DNA from: Halichondria panicea
Taxonomy: Eukaryota; Porifera; Demospongiae; Suberitida; Halichondriidae
DNA length: 64,000 nucleotides
Direction of reading: 5' to 3'
NCBI RefSeq assembly: GCF_963675165.1
Contig: NC_087390.1
Coordinates: 5,514,750 to 5,578,749 of the forward strand
Below, in pieces: positions 9,586-20,794 of this stretch (positions are counted from its first letter, which is position 1; each line of letters opens with the position of its first letter). The translations under genes were made by a program, and so were the position numbers. Below the pieces are notes generated by a model. That model did no database searches, was not told the origin of the DNA, and saw only the letters and a list, made by a program, of their open reading frames with translations.

Positions 9586-10904
9586 CCCATCATGCGCTGT
9601 AGTATAAATAGTATATCGCAGGCACTTGCCATAATTAGTATTTCTAGTTTATACAATTATAGTTAGATATTATAATTACTGTACAAATTTGTTATTCAGC
9701 CAACAAAATGAGCTAAAGTATATTTGTGTGAGGAATTAATTAGTGCATGGGTGAATAACTACCGTACATGCATGCATGTATACACAACACTATATAATTA
9801 TACACATTCAATAAATTGTTTTTCCAGGAGTTAACTTCAAAGTTTTCTGGTGAATGGGATGTTTATTGGTTGAATTCAGCATTATTTGTACAAAACCATG
9901 CGGACAAAACAGTTGTACTGAACATCAACAAGTTTCACATATAATGTGAAACTTGTTGATGTTGCAGTACAATTGTTTATACACTATATACTTATACAGG
10001 TTCATAGTTCATAGTTGCTGTTCTTTTAGGGAGCTCTAACCATGAAGAGATGTTGAATTGTCCTCCGATCTTTGAGAATGCATGACCTCAATGGAGATGC
10101 ATGCAATTTAGAGCGACTATAGAAACAGATCTAACTGATCGGAGGTTGAAATTCGAGGAATTCTTCTGGCGGGAGAGGATTCCAGGTGAGGGCTTGGGGG
10201 GGGTGGATTTTTTTGCAGCTGTGGGTTTTGTGAGTAGTTGTACTCTTATATTATAATTATTATATCTTATATTATAAGGTTGACTAAGAAATTGTGCTGA
10301 TACTATTGTGGTCTGGTGAATGGATAAGCTACAAAGTGATCGTAAAAAGTGAATTATCTCTGCATGGAAGTAAAGTGTTTTATAACTGTTTTTTTATAAT
10401 TCATGTGTAGACTTTTATCTGACAAATTTGCTTGAGTTCCATCGCTAACCCATCGCTAACCAAAAAGGTTCCCGAGATAATTGAGTACGAAAGCGCGTGT
10501 ACTTATTATATAATTATTAAACCATGGCATAATTATATGTATATTAATTAGATGTTTAAATATCCACTGATGTTGTGCCAGAGCAGAGTCGGGCTGAGCT
10601 CCCTCCATACCTTAGCCGACAACAGTTGGTGTTTTCATCACTATAAGCGATCGACTATAACAGTTATATAAACAACCACATACCCACCACATTAGGTTAC
10701 CTTGGATAGATAATTATATTTGAAGCTCAATCATTCACCTACATCAATATTTCTTAGAAATGTTGCAATGTCAAGATATTCATATTTATGTACCATATTT
10801 GTTGTATTCCACTCTATGATTACAGGCACTGCAGTTTTTGTATTAGCCAATATATGGAGTGCTGATACTGCAACAGATATATAGCTCTACTAGATCTAGC
10901 CAGT
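9586..10904. other. Intergenic stretch, no gene seen
   Basis: AT-rich DNA with TGCATGCATG runs and one strong hairpin (9909-9974). No convincing coding exon on either strand. Confidence 0.5.
9909..9974. repeat. Near-perfect hairpin, 30-bp class stem
   Basis: Arms 9921-9940 and 9944-9963 are exact reverse complements around a 3-base loop. The pairing continues outward through CAGTTGTACTG / CAGTACAATTG with a small bulge. Could be a miRNA-like precursor or the core of a fold-back MITE. Confidence 0.7.
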
Positions 10905-13900
10905 ATGGCTCAGTATGGACCTGGAAGCATCGACCCCCAACCTGAGGGTCCTTCAAATGTGGGTGGGATAGAATGCTCACAAAGTGAAAGCGAAAGCAAG
11001 AAGAAGGATTCCACCCCCTCTAACGTTAACTCACTGCTTCTTGCAGAGCCAAACACTGAGGTCAGCCCACTTATCCCTGCTATAAACTCCAGCAAGGATA
11101 CGTCTGACGGAGATGACGACCCTGCGATGTCGTCGTTTACTATTGTCTCTACGGTAAGTGGTGGGGGAGAGATTAGAGCTTGTAGGAGCTCGACTCAATA
11201 AAGTGTTGTCTTTGATCTGTTTGTTTAGGCTATCTAAATAATAATTGTTTTTGCATACAATCGTGCATAACCTTGCATTGTATTGATATACGTTCATGCA
11301 GGCTTTGTAGAGGAGTGTCAATATGTGAGCATCATTATCATTGCATGTGCCATGCATTATAACCATCCCCCTATCCCCTCCCGATTACCTACAGGACCAC
11401 ACGGCCATGGCAATCACAAAGTGTGAGAAATACATTCTAAAGCCATACAAAACTTGTCTTGGAGTGGTGAGAGATTGTGCATGCATGGACTCCATTGCAT
11501 GTGTGTGATTAATGGCATGCAATGTTGTTTGTTGTTTTACAAGGGATTTACTGTTGTATATCCTGTACGTGGCATTTGTATTCATTGCTGCTATACGGCG
11601 TGCTGAGATCATGCTATAGGCTATGAATATACTTTACACTTGCAATCTCAGTGGCGTAGGAAGTAATTTCTCAGTGGGGGGACTCTAGTTTTTTTAATGG
11701 ACGGCTATCTACATAGTCCAATCACGTAGTAGCCTGTAAACACTTTTCTTATTGTTACTGATTTGTTTTTTGTTACTGATTTGTTTTACAAGGGATTTAC
11801 CGTTGTATATCCTGTACGTGGCATTTGTATTCATTGCTGCTATACGGCGTGCTGAGATCATGCTATAGGCTATGAATATACTTTACACTTGCAATCTCAG
11901 TGGCGTAGGAAGTAATTTCTCAGTGGGGGGACTCTAGTTTTTTTAATGGACGCCTATCTACATAGTCCAATCACGTAATAGCCTGTAAACACTTTTCTTA
12001 TTGTTACTGATTTGACGTTCACATAAATTATATTCACAATCCCTCCTCACAGATTGGCTGGCTACCTTTTGGACAGGAGACAGCAGGAAAAGTGGGACAA
12101 GCGCTCTTGGTGATTTTGTGGACGCTTGCTATAATGGCTGCCATGGTAACTCAGATACTCTCCTGCTTCCGAAGAGACATGGTGAGACATTGTGTTCGTG
12201 TTTGTAATTGTAATTGATGTAGATCTTGTTGGGTATTTTATTATAAATTGTGTACGTTCAACAGTTAACAAGATTACAACACTGTATTAATTGCCGACCT
12301 GTAGGTCTGAGCTTGTCTTGTGTATAACAAATTTGAACCATGCATTTCATTATAGACGTTAATATGCATGTAACTAGAACTTTAAATGTTGCACCCCCTT
12401 CTCTCACACACATGCAGTTTGTCCCCGCCCCAGCGTCCAGCATCGTCCCTCTTATACCCAACCTCACGACAATAACCACACCTACTACCCACCCCCCTCT
12501 AACTTGCAACAACCAAATCATATCGTCTCTCATTCTCCCGGACATTGTGCTGCTCCTGGCCTATTTCTTTGGAGTGTACCTTTTCAGTAGAGGAGAAAAA
12601 GACTACCTGCACAATCTGGCCAATCAGGTGAGTGGGGTAAGGGCGTACATGCATATATGTATACAGAGGCTTTGAAATTCTAGCACTTTAAAATGTCCTT
12701 GAAACCGCACAACTCAAAACCTACTTGACACTTGACTTTTGATTCTATAGCTAAATTGTTTAATGGGAGTGCATGTGTAATGAAACAACGGTCTGTCCTC
12801 CATGCACAGGTGTTTATTAAAAACTCAGAGTCTGGCAACATCTCCTACAATAAAAAGCTCATCGGAACCCTCATGTGAGTGTCACATGCACATGACCAGT
12901 AGCGTTGTAGGGTGTACAACGAAGTGTGGTTTGCAGCTGTATACTTATACGTCGGATGTTGCTATTTCAGCTCTTAAGATGAAGCAAAAATCCATAATAG
13001 TTAACGGTTATCAACCTCTCCCCCCTAACTGCAGTGTGTTCTTTATTGTTGCCCTGGTGTGGTTGCTCCTGTCTCTTGTGATACGGATCATCTCAGCAGT
13101 GGCAGGAGACCTGTTTGATTCCAAGCTTGTCATATTATGGCCTACGGACATCACGTGAGAAGTTATAGTTACATAACTAAGTTTCGATCCCGTTAACCCT
13201 TTATTTTTATTGACCCTTTGAAGCGTCATAAACAGTGCCCTGCATTGCATCCATCAGAAATGTCACAGAGAGCACACACAGTGTTGCTAAAATCGTTGCA
13301 TGTAGTAAAGCGTATAATTTTACGTCTGTGTTTTGGTGCACCTCCTCGCCCAAAAGTGTATGGGAGGATCTTGGGGGGGGGGGGCGTGGAAGCCTCGCTT
13401 AACTGGGATTTGAAGGGCTACGAGAATAAATCCAACGGCAGATCCAGGAATTTTGAAAAGGGGGGGAATTTAACAGATTCTGAAACTTTTTTTTAAATCA
13501 GGTATAATTATAGCTTTTCTGGTCACGGGTTGATTGATGACTATAATCAACAATATGACATGAAGTCATCTTGCACTTCAGCTTCATCAGCTTATGTGCT
13601 GTTCTAAGCCACATCCACTTCCTTAATTGGAAGTTGCAAGCTGAATATAGACTATACACAGATCTAATCTACAATGACCACTGGTCTTCTAGCAAGAATA
13701 GGGGGCACTCACTGTACTGTAGATATAGCTTTAAAATGGTCCTTAAATGGTATCTGTCTTTTGTACTTTTGAAGATATCGCTGTGTCCGACATAAATATG
13801 ATGACGTCTGATGATTGATACTTTACTCTAGCTATACTGTCATGACAACACAGTACAAAGTTTTATCTGCATAATAAGAGGGTGCATGCATATACATGCA

Positions 13901-15939
13901 TGCATGGGGCTGGCTTACCGCTATATACACTGGCTAAGTTAGCTAGTTAGTCTAGCTAGCTGCCATTAGCTAGTTGGTTATGGCCCAATCTTCCATTCAG
14001 AAAAGAGGTCGGGTTTCAAGGTAATGTCAGGATTTGTCAATAGTATAACAGTATCCCCCTAGCTGTCTCCCAGACAACCATGAAACTAATGTAACTATTG
14101 TGTAGCTGACCATGCAGTATTAAATAACAGTTGAAATTTTCTAAAGCAAATTCTCAGTACTCCCTTGTCAAAATTCTTGGATCCGCCCCTGCTTTTAGTA
14201 GCGGTAATCGGAAAGCAAACTTTTAACATGAATTCTATACATTGTATCTCTTAATTTCGTTGATTACCCACACACTCACACCCTCACAGAATTGAGGGCG
14301 GAATTCGTCTGTTTCTGGTCATTTTCTCTCTGTGTGGTTTCTTCACATTCGACCTAGTCTACCTCTTCTCTGTGCTCAACTATGCTGCTCAGGCCGAGAT
14401 GAACGTGTACCTACTCTGGGACATAGCCAGACTCATTAAGGAGAACAAGTACGAAGAAATGGACGCTGCTATTAAGGTGATCATGAGTGTGTGTGCATGC
14501 GCTTGTTGTTGACACAATCTTGTCTTCTTCATCATAGGACATCTATGGGTCAAAGCGATACTTTAAAGCGCTGAATCGGCATACAGCTACCCTTACCAGC
14601 CTGGTTTTGTTTGACATCCTCAGTCTAGCCGTGCTAGGGATAATTTTCCTTGAAGCAGTCAATGGAACTATCATCCTCGAAAAAGAGCAGTACCTGAAAA
14701 CACTGTCTGTTGTAGCGGCTGGGTTTAACTGCATTTCCTGGCTGGTGCTTTTGATTGTGCCCTTTGTACAGGTATGGAAGCTAATGTCACCGTACCGTTT
14801 GTGAGCTATTATCTATACCATTTATATGCTTACTATATATGTACACTGTACAGTTCCAGGTATCATGTAGTGTAGTTATGCCTCGGTGCGCATGCACAAG
14901 TGAGGTATACGGTATAGTGTGCTTGTGTGTGCTTGTGTGTGTGTAGACTAGCTGCTACAGCTGCTCAAGGATCAATAAAGTTCAAGCAAGAGTTTCTATA
15001 GGCTTCTAATCATGTTTTCTTGGGCGTGGATTTGCAAAATAATGCTTCATTCTCGAGTTTAATATGCCTAGTTTTGCTTACTTGGAATGCCATTGTATAG
15101 CCTTTTAGAATAGTGCGTAGCAAAACTTGTCCATGGAGTGCTGCCACTCTACTTATTAGTAGTTAGCTCTGCATTAGAACGCTAGCTATTGGAGTGAGAA
15201 TAAAACTGCAAGGCTCTGCTGATGCAGCCATTCATTTTTTACTTGGAACTTTTGGCATCGATCCAACAATCATCATCGATCATTAGATCTACCCACTATC
15301 CAGCAAAACAAAAATGTCAATCATTACCCACCCTTTCTCTGTGATTCTGCATGCCTGCATGCATGCAGTAAAATTTATTAATGTAATTATAATTTGTGTA
15401 TAAAAACTATAGCTTTATGTTATGACCCCTCCACCGAGGCATCAGCACCCGCGGTGCTTTCATTACAGTATAGTTATAGCTACATGTATAATGATTATTA
15501 TACCTACATTTTCTTTTTCACGTAGTGTACGTAGTTGCAGTTATAATTATACATTTTTTCATCCCATGCACCCCCTCTCAGGCTGTCCGAGTGACCAATG
15601 CAGGTAAACATCTGAAGGGAGTTGGTCTAGAGGTGAGGACACGCCCCTATGTATACGAAAACACATCCATCATCGAACTGGACTCTCTCCTCTCCTACCT
15701 TCAGACTACACGACTCAGGGTAGGTGTGGCATTGTCACTGATCATTGATTGTACACTTCAAAAATGATTGTTATAATGTAGTTTGTGAGTACCCCCCTAC
15801 ACACACACACACACAGGCATGCATATTCGGAGTGCCAATATTCCCCTGGATGGTCTACGCTCTGTTGTTCACTTTCACTTTTACTTTTCTTATACTATTT
15901 CAAGTTGGAACATTTAACAATGTCAGTGTTTATATTTAG
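10905..15939 (+). CDS. Seven-transmembrane protein, gustatory-receptor-like (Grl/7TMIC) candidate, ten exons
   Basis: Exons 10905-11153, 11395-11466, 12053-12181, 12418-12627, 12810-12874, 13035-13154, 14290-14476, 14538-14771, 15582-15719 and 15817-15939 have GT-AG borders and compatible phases and give 508 residues. An acidic cytoplasmic-type N-terminus (about 120 residues) precedes hydrophobic spans near residues 121-142, 187-206, 243-264, 288-312, 366-386, 400-422 and 476-500. The loop between spans 4 and 5 is long and charged, a 45-residue segment separates spans 6 and 7, and the last span runs GVPIFPWMVYALL to TFLILFQ. That layout, the phase-0 introns at the 3' end and the T-F-hydrophobic-Q ending resemble insect-type gustatory receptors and animal Grl channels. 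The TYxxxxxQF motif itself is not exact. Exon structure is solid; the family is inference. A PHTF-like or unrelated 7TM protein remains possible. Confidence 0.62.
11534..12012. repeat. Two-copy tandem duplication of about 235 bp in intron 2
   Basis: The stretch starting TTTTACAAGGGATTTAC and ending CTTATTGTTACTGATTTG occurs twice back to back with only a few differences, enlarging the intron between exons 2 and 3 of the 7TM gene. Confidence 0.8.
13430..14192. mobile_element. hAT-like MITE in intron 6 of the 7TM gene
   Basis: Left end GGCAGATCCAGGAATTTTG (13436) is the inverted match of CAAAATTCTTGGATCCGCCCCTG at the right (ends 14192). The CAGNGGCGGATCC-type ends recur at 32087-32440 and 53636-54216. 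No open reading frame of note. Confidence 0.5.
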
Positions 15940-16343
15940 AGTGTTTAGCTTTTAGAGTACTTGGTTTTAGCTATGTGTGTGTATTGCATAGTATTGTGTG
16001 ACATAATTATCGATTCTTACATTATTTTGTCATGTGTGGAATTTTGATTATTGTACAACAATGAACCTCCTGTTTTAAAAATTTTGCTAACAGTGTATAA
16101 AAAGGTATGTACTTTGTACCATGCATAAACAGTATAATGTGAAGATGAGTTAATTGTCAACCAGCTTCTGAAGTAATAATTATAAGTTTATTGTTAATTT
16201 CATAACTTAGTTATATAAATAATTACTTAATTGAAGTTTCATTCGATGTATTATATCAAAGATGCACGATGTCACCACTCGATTTAAGCATGCAGGCATC
16301 AGAGTAATTTTAAGTATACTCTGACAGGGTTATAACGAGTATT
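15940..16343. other. 3' flank of the 7TM gene, also present downstream as a duplicate
   Basis: AT-rich, non-coding. Much of it recurs at 19052-19635 after the duplicated terminal exons, ending at a shared GACAGGGTTATAACGAGTAT. Confidence 0.7.
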
Positions 16344-16385
16344 GTTGCATGTTTGAGCAAAAGATCAAAGAAACCACAGTGCAAA

Positions 16386-16466
16386 TATAATTATGGCATA
16401 TTGCACAGTGAATCCAGGCACATCAAAGCTAACATGTCACCGCAGTGCAATATGCCATATATTTGC
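16386..16466. repeat. Inverted repeat with TGCAATATGCCATA arms
   Basis: TGCAAATATAATTATGGCATATTGCAC on the left pairs with GTGCAATATGCCATATATTTGCAC on the right around 30 bases. It lies at the left side of DNA that is absent from the duplicate locus at 19635. Confidence 0.6.
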
Positions 16467-16623
16467 ACACAGCCAGAAAGCTTGGACAAAAGTTGGAATG
16501 ATCTTTTTTATATTGTTCCTACAACTCACTTTTTTGTGGTATCAAAATAAGGAATGCGGAAGGCATGAACTCATTATAACTATGCCTGATAATTATTGGC
16601 TACGTAGTAATTAGTGATCTCTA

Positions 16624-17098
16624 GGCCTTGCCCAATTATGCTCAAAATTTTGCCTAGTCTCCAAGTCTCACGCATTGTACCTATTAGTCTTTAATTCTTA
16701 CCTATTAGTCTTTAATTCTTCTTACCCATTAGTCTCAAAATCATCAACGAGAATTATACTGCAACATCACAGACGCTTCTATATAATTTCTAAAGACTGA
16801 AGTATTATTAGTGAAAGAAATCTTACAAAAAAGTCAACTGATCTAGCAGTACTACTAGCACCTTCCATACGTATATACTCAGTCTAGCCACGACGTGGAC
16901 CATGTGCTCAGAAGTACGTGTAAAGGTTAACTATTAGCATTATTCATGCTATTGAGCTTCTATAAATACTTTCTACCAAAATTTGGTAAAAATTGCCTAT
17001 TATAGGCTAATATTTTTTGCCTATTAGGCTGGCATAATGCTCAATGCTCCACTGCACCTATTAGTCTCAAAATTATGCTAGCATAATTGGGCAAGGCC
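16624..17098. mobile_element. MITE with AGGCCTTGCCCAATTATGC ends
   Basis: Ends AGGCCTTGCCCAATTATGC and GCATAATTGGGCAAGGCC are inverted and flanked by TA on both sides, as in Tc1/mariner-type insertions. The interior repeats ACCTATTAGTCTTTAATTC. Confidence 0.7.
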
Positions 17099-17212
17099 TA
17101 TACCTACGCGACCCTCGACCACTAATTTTACTACTGAGCCAATATCTGGCATATTGCACTCCTGCTCATGCAATAACTAATACTTATGCATGCATGGCTT
17201 GTACTAATTAAT

Positions 17213-17374
17213 GGTTTTACTTAGCCGTCTCTGTCTACAATACAGAGAGGTAGCCTCTCCTTTTTCTTTTTTCTGTTCTTTATCGCTATCGTTCAATTAA
17301 TTATACACCAACCGTGGCAACGCGCCAACAGTGAATACCAGGCCCACTGTTGAAGGGGCTGGAGTCGAGGCTAG
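17213..17374. mobile_element. Truncated 3' end of a RecQ-bearing TAGCCTCGA-family element
   Basis: TTTTACTTAGCCGTCTCTGT, then TAGCCTCTCCTTTTTC, and finally CCAGGCCCACTGTTGAAGGGGCTGGAGTCGAGGCTA follow the right end of the element at 48022-49890 in order. No left end is found. Confidence 0.65.
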
Positions 17375-17908
17375 ATCCGCCCCTGACTTAATTCTCGCTG
17401 GGCATGCGCATTGTTAGGCCGCTAAAAGAGAAACTTAAAGAGCGGAAGTGAAATTAAATAATGGGCGTGTCCAATTTGCTGGCCACAAAACGGCTTTCTG
17501 CCAGTGACTGGTTTTGCTTTGTCTATATATTCTGGTTAGACTTCAAGGAGTTTCTTTCACTTCAAGTCTCACTACGTACCTGGCAGGCTAGCTTACGTAC
17601 ATATATACATGCATGCACGCCATGCAGTCTCAAGAAGATCCTTTAGACAATCAGATGCTACTCTGTCCTGCCGGTTAGATTGTAGCTAATCCTTTGTTTA
17701 CTTCCAGTGCCCAAAGTTTCCTCTGGCATTTGTCAGTGAACTATGGATCAATCATGAGCTAGATCACTAGATATAGATGTAGCTCAGACTGCAAAAAAAC
17801 TGGGAGTGCATGGTGTCACCGGTTTTTCCACGGAAAAAATGAGATTACATTGTACATGAATTGTATAATTATAATATAGGAATTGTTTATGACATGCGCA
17901 TGGGTCTA

Positions 17909-18330
17909 GGCCCTGGTAAATTATGCTTTTTTTTCACCCATTATTAATTCTTGAAAAGAGTGCCTATTATTCTCATAAAAAATCCTCTGATTATTCTCAT
18001 AAACATTTTATTATTTCCAAAAAATGTGACGTAATAAAGTTAAGACGTAGAAATAAACAAGTGACTTAAGATATAATTATCATGATTCTCATATTATCTC
18101 GCTGACTTGAACTGATCCATAATATTCCCTAATCAGGTATTCCAAAAGAAGGGCGGCTGATTCATGAGACTAAATATTCACCTTCAACCATTTTTTGCCG
18201 TGAGAACATCGTTATGCAAAACTGAATGTAATGATCTTTACCAAAAAGTGGACATTGATGCCTATTATTCCCAATTATTCTTTAGACACCTACTATGCTA
18301 AAATTATTCTGAGAATAATTTATTAGGGCC
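17909..18330. mobile_element. MITE with TAGGCCCTGGTAAATTATGC ends
   Basis: TAGGCCCTGGTAAATTATG at left and GAATAATTTATTAGGGCCTA at right are inverted; the outer TA may be the target duplication. The interior has repeated TTATTCTCATAAA blocks. A 5'-truncated relative lies at 35748-35866. Confidence 0.65.
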
Positions 18331-18689
18331 TACATGGGTTTATATAGCCTTGAATCCACGCCGATTATATTCGAGGCTAGGGTCTATATATCTGAGACGT
18401 AAAGTTACTTAGTGTGAACCGTAGGACCTCACACTAAAAAAGAAATGTAGTTTTTCTTCAGAGTTATACTGGTGCTGCTGGTCTCTGTGGTACTTTCAAA
18501 CAGTGGAAAAATGATGTAGATGTGTGTAACACAGTGCCTGAATGTGCAAAACACCTCCAGTGTAAAATTTCTCTTTTTAATTAGTGTGAGGTGATTATAA
18601 CTGCAACTAGCTATATACGAAAACGAAATTTTAAGGTATAATGATTATACCTTAAAAATTATACATTTTTTCATCCCACCCCCTCTCAG

Positions 18690-19051
18690 GCGGCCCAAGT
18701 GACCAATGCAGGTAAACATCTCAAGGGCGTTGGTCTAGAGGTGAGGACATGCCCCTATATGTATACGAGAACACACCCTTCATCGAACTGGACTCTCTCC
18801 TCTCCTACCTTCAGACTACACGACTCAGGGTGGGTGTGGCATTGTCACTGATCATTGATTGTACACTTCAAAAATGATTGTTATAATGTAGTTTGTGAGT
18901 ACCCCCCCACACCCACACCCACACACAGGCATGCATATTCGGAGTGCCAATATTCCCCTGGATGGTCTACGCTCTGTTATTCACTTTCACTTTTACTTTT
19001 CTTATACTATTTCAAGTTGGAACATTTAACAATGTCAGTGTTTATATTTAG
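18690..19051 (+). pseudogene. Duplicated last two exons of the 7TM gene, decayed
   Basis: 18690-18829 and 18929-19051 copy exons 9 and 10 of the 7TM gene together with their intron and 3' flank. The first exon copy is 140 nt against 138 in the parent because of a 2-bp insertion (CTATATGTATAC against CTATGTATAC), so its frame is lost. The last exon copy is still open and ends in TAG. No other exons precede it, so the copy is probably not expressed as protein. Confidence 0.8.
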
Positions 19052-19635
19052 AGTGTTTATAGCTTTTAGAGTACTGGTTTATGTGTATGTATTGTGTGAA
19101 ATAAGTATATCGATTCTTACATTATTTTTGTCATGACATTGTGTGGAATTTTGATTATAAATTTTTATTGTACAACAATGAACCTCCAGTTTTAAAAAGT
19201 TTGCTAACAGTTTTCCAGAATTTTTTGCTATCATTATTTTGAGCTAAGTTGGGCCAAGTAATCTTTTTTGCTCTTACGTAACAAGCAAAGCGTTTGATTC
19301 CTCTGGTTTTTGTATCTCCTCATGTCAGTGTGAGCTTGGGACATAGAGTAAAATATGAAATCAAATGTGCAAGTCCTAGCCTTGAATCCAGGCCGATTAA
19401 AAATGCTAAAAATGTATGTACTTTGTACCATAAATAAATGAACAGTAGCTATAATGTGAAGATGAGTCATCAACCAGCTTCTGAAGTAATAAGTTTATTG
19501 TTAAGTTCATAACTTAGTTATGCATAAACTGAGGTTTCTTTCGATCAAACATGCATGAGGTCACCACTCGATTTAAGCATGCAGGCGTTAGAGGAATTTT
19601 AAGTATACTCTGACAGGGTTATAACGAGTATTATG
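19052..19635. other. Duplicated 3' flank with a small insertion
   Basis: Copies the parent flank at 15940-16343 but carries about 190 bp extra (roughly 19211-19405) that contains TAGCCTTGAATCCAGGCCG, a piece of the TAGCCTCGA family. No gene seen. Confidence 0.6.
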
Positions 19636-19854
19636 CATGGCTTGCACTAATTATGGTCCTATAATATTTATAGACAACAACTGAAACATACAACTGACAG
19701 TCTGCATGGTCATGCATGCACTATATATTTAATAGCATACACCAGCCTAGCTGCATGTATAATCATCTAACTATAGATAGCTATAATTATAACTTGACAA
19801 TAATGTTTTTTCTCTATAATAATTATGCCAGTTAATTACGGAATAATAATAATG

Positions 19855-20429
19855 TCAGAACGCCCCAAAAACATTTCTTATAGCACACCAGGCAGGACTC
19901 ATGCCAGGAGGACAGTACCGTTGTGCAATAGCGGGATTGGCTGCAACAGCGCAGTTAGGTCCCATGCACAACGGGTGCTTCTTGCCTTTGAACTGAATGC
20001 AAGTGCACTCCACTTCATCTGCAAATTTAAGTAACTAATAGGTGTTCACCTAATCACAGCTACATGCCATGCTCACCATTTTGGTCTATACACATTTCCT
20101 GACTGTGATCTTCTTCAAGCTCTCTTTCTTCTGCCATTTCCTTGAGCAACTCTTGAATGTGAGCAAGGTCTGCACTCCGTATTGGTCGATCTGTGTATTT
20201 ATTGAAAGATATACATTGTTTGAATGTATACACATGCATGCATGGCCTTTTAATTCGCATTAAGTTCTAATCATGAGCATACATGCCCCAAAAGCTAACT
20301 AAAATACAAAATTGACTCACTTCATTGAATTGACTATATACAATCATGAACTATACCTAAATTAGGTACGGCTGTTGCCATCATTGCCACAGCAACCATG
20401 AGAACACTGGCGATGATGAGACCCTTCAT
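19855..20429 (-). CDS. Small secreted cysteine-rich protein, three exons
   Basis: Read on the minus strand: exon 1 20357-20429, exon 2 20077-20190, exon 3 19855-20018, all joined in phase 1 at GT-AG borders, total 351 nt or 116 residues. Residues 1-20 (MKGLIIASVLMVAVAMMATA) form a clear signal peptide. Exon 2 encodes an acidic helical stretch (AHIQELLKEMAEERELEED), like a propeptide. Exon 3 encodes a Cys-rich tail: VECTCIQFKGKKHPLCMG, then PNC, RYCPPG and PAWC. Seven cysteines follow the signal peptide. The perfect frame across three exons makes this a real gene. No family is recognised; extracellular or granule location is inferred from the signal peptide. Confidence 0.72.
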
Positions 20430-20534
20430 TCTCCAAACAGATTTGATGAAATTCAACTCGAATTGTTGCTGATTGGTTGTTCAACTTCTGTTGGTAGTTG
20501 CATGTGGTCATGAATGTGTGCAGCACCTAGCATC

Positions 20535-20542
20535 ATTTTATA
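20535..20542 (-). promoter_or_regulatory. TATA box of the secreted-protein gene
   Basis: TATAAAAT on the minus strand, about 106 bp upstream of the ATG at 20429, in a suitable place for a start site near 20508. Confidence 0.45.
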
Positions 20543-20794
20543 CCGCTGATTCAGAAATAGAAGTGGGGCTTCCCAAACTACAGTGTCGCAAAACTAACAT
20601 TTTGGAATGCACACGTAATTATAGAATAATACTGCATGTATAATAATTATAGCCATGCACAAGCTAAAATTGCTGCTTATGACTGTGATGATCAGATTAC
20701 CGCTCGTACACTTAGCTTTGAAGAAATTAGAGAAAAGTCGGCCTTGCTATAAAATTAATAGTATATGCATGCATGGAAGCAACTGCATGCATGG

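Noticed and set aside
12258-12545. 95-residue minus-strand frame
   Set aside because: It is opposite exon 4 of the 7TM gene, which joins both neighbouring exons in frame.
16353-16614. Two short frames next to an inverted repeat
   Set aside because: They lie in inserted DNA missing from the duplicate locus and have no homology or splice support.
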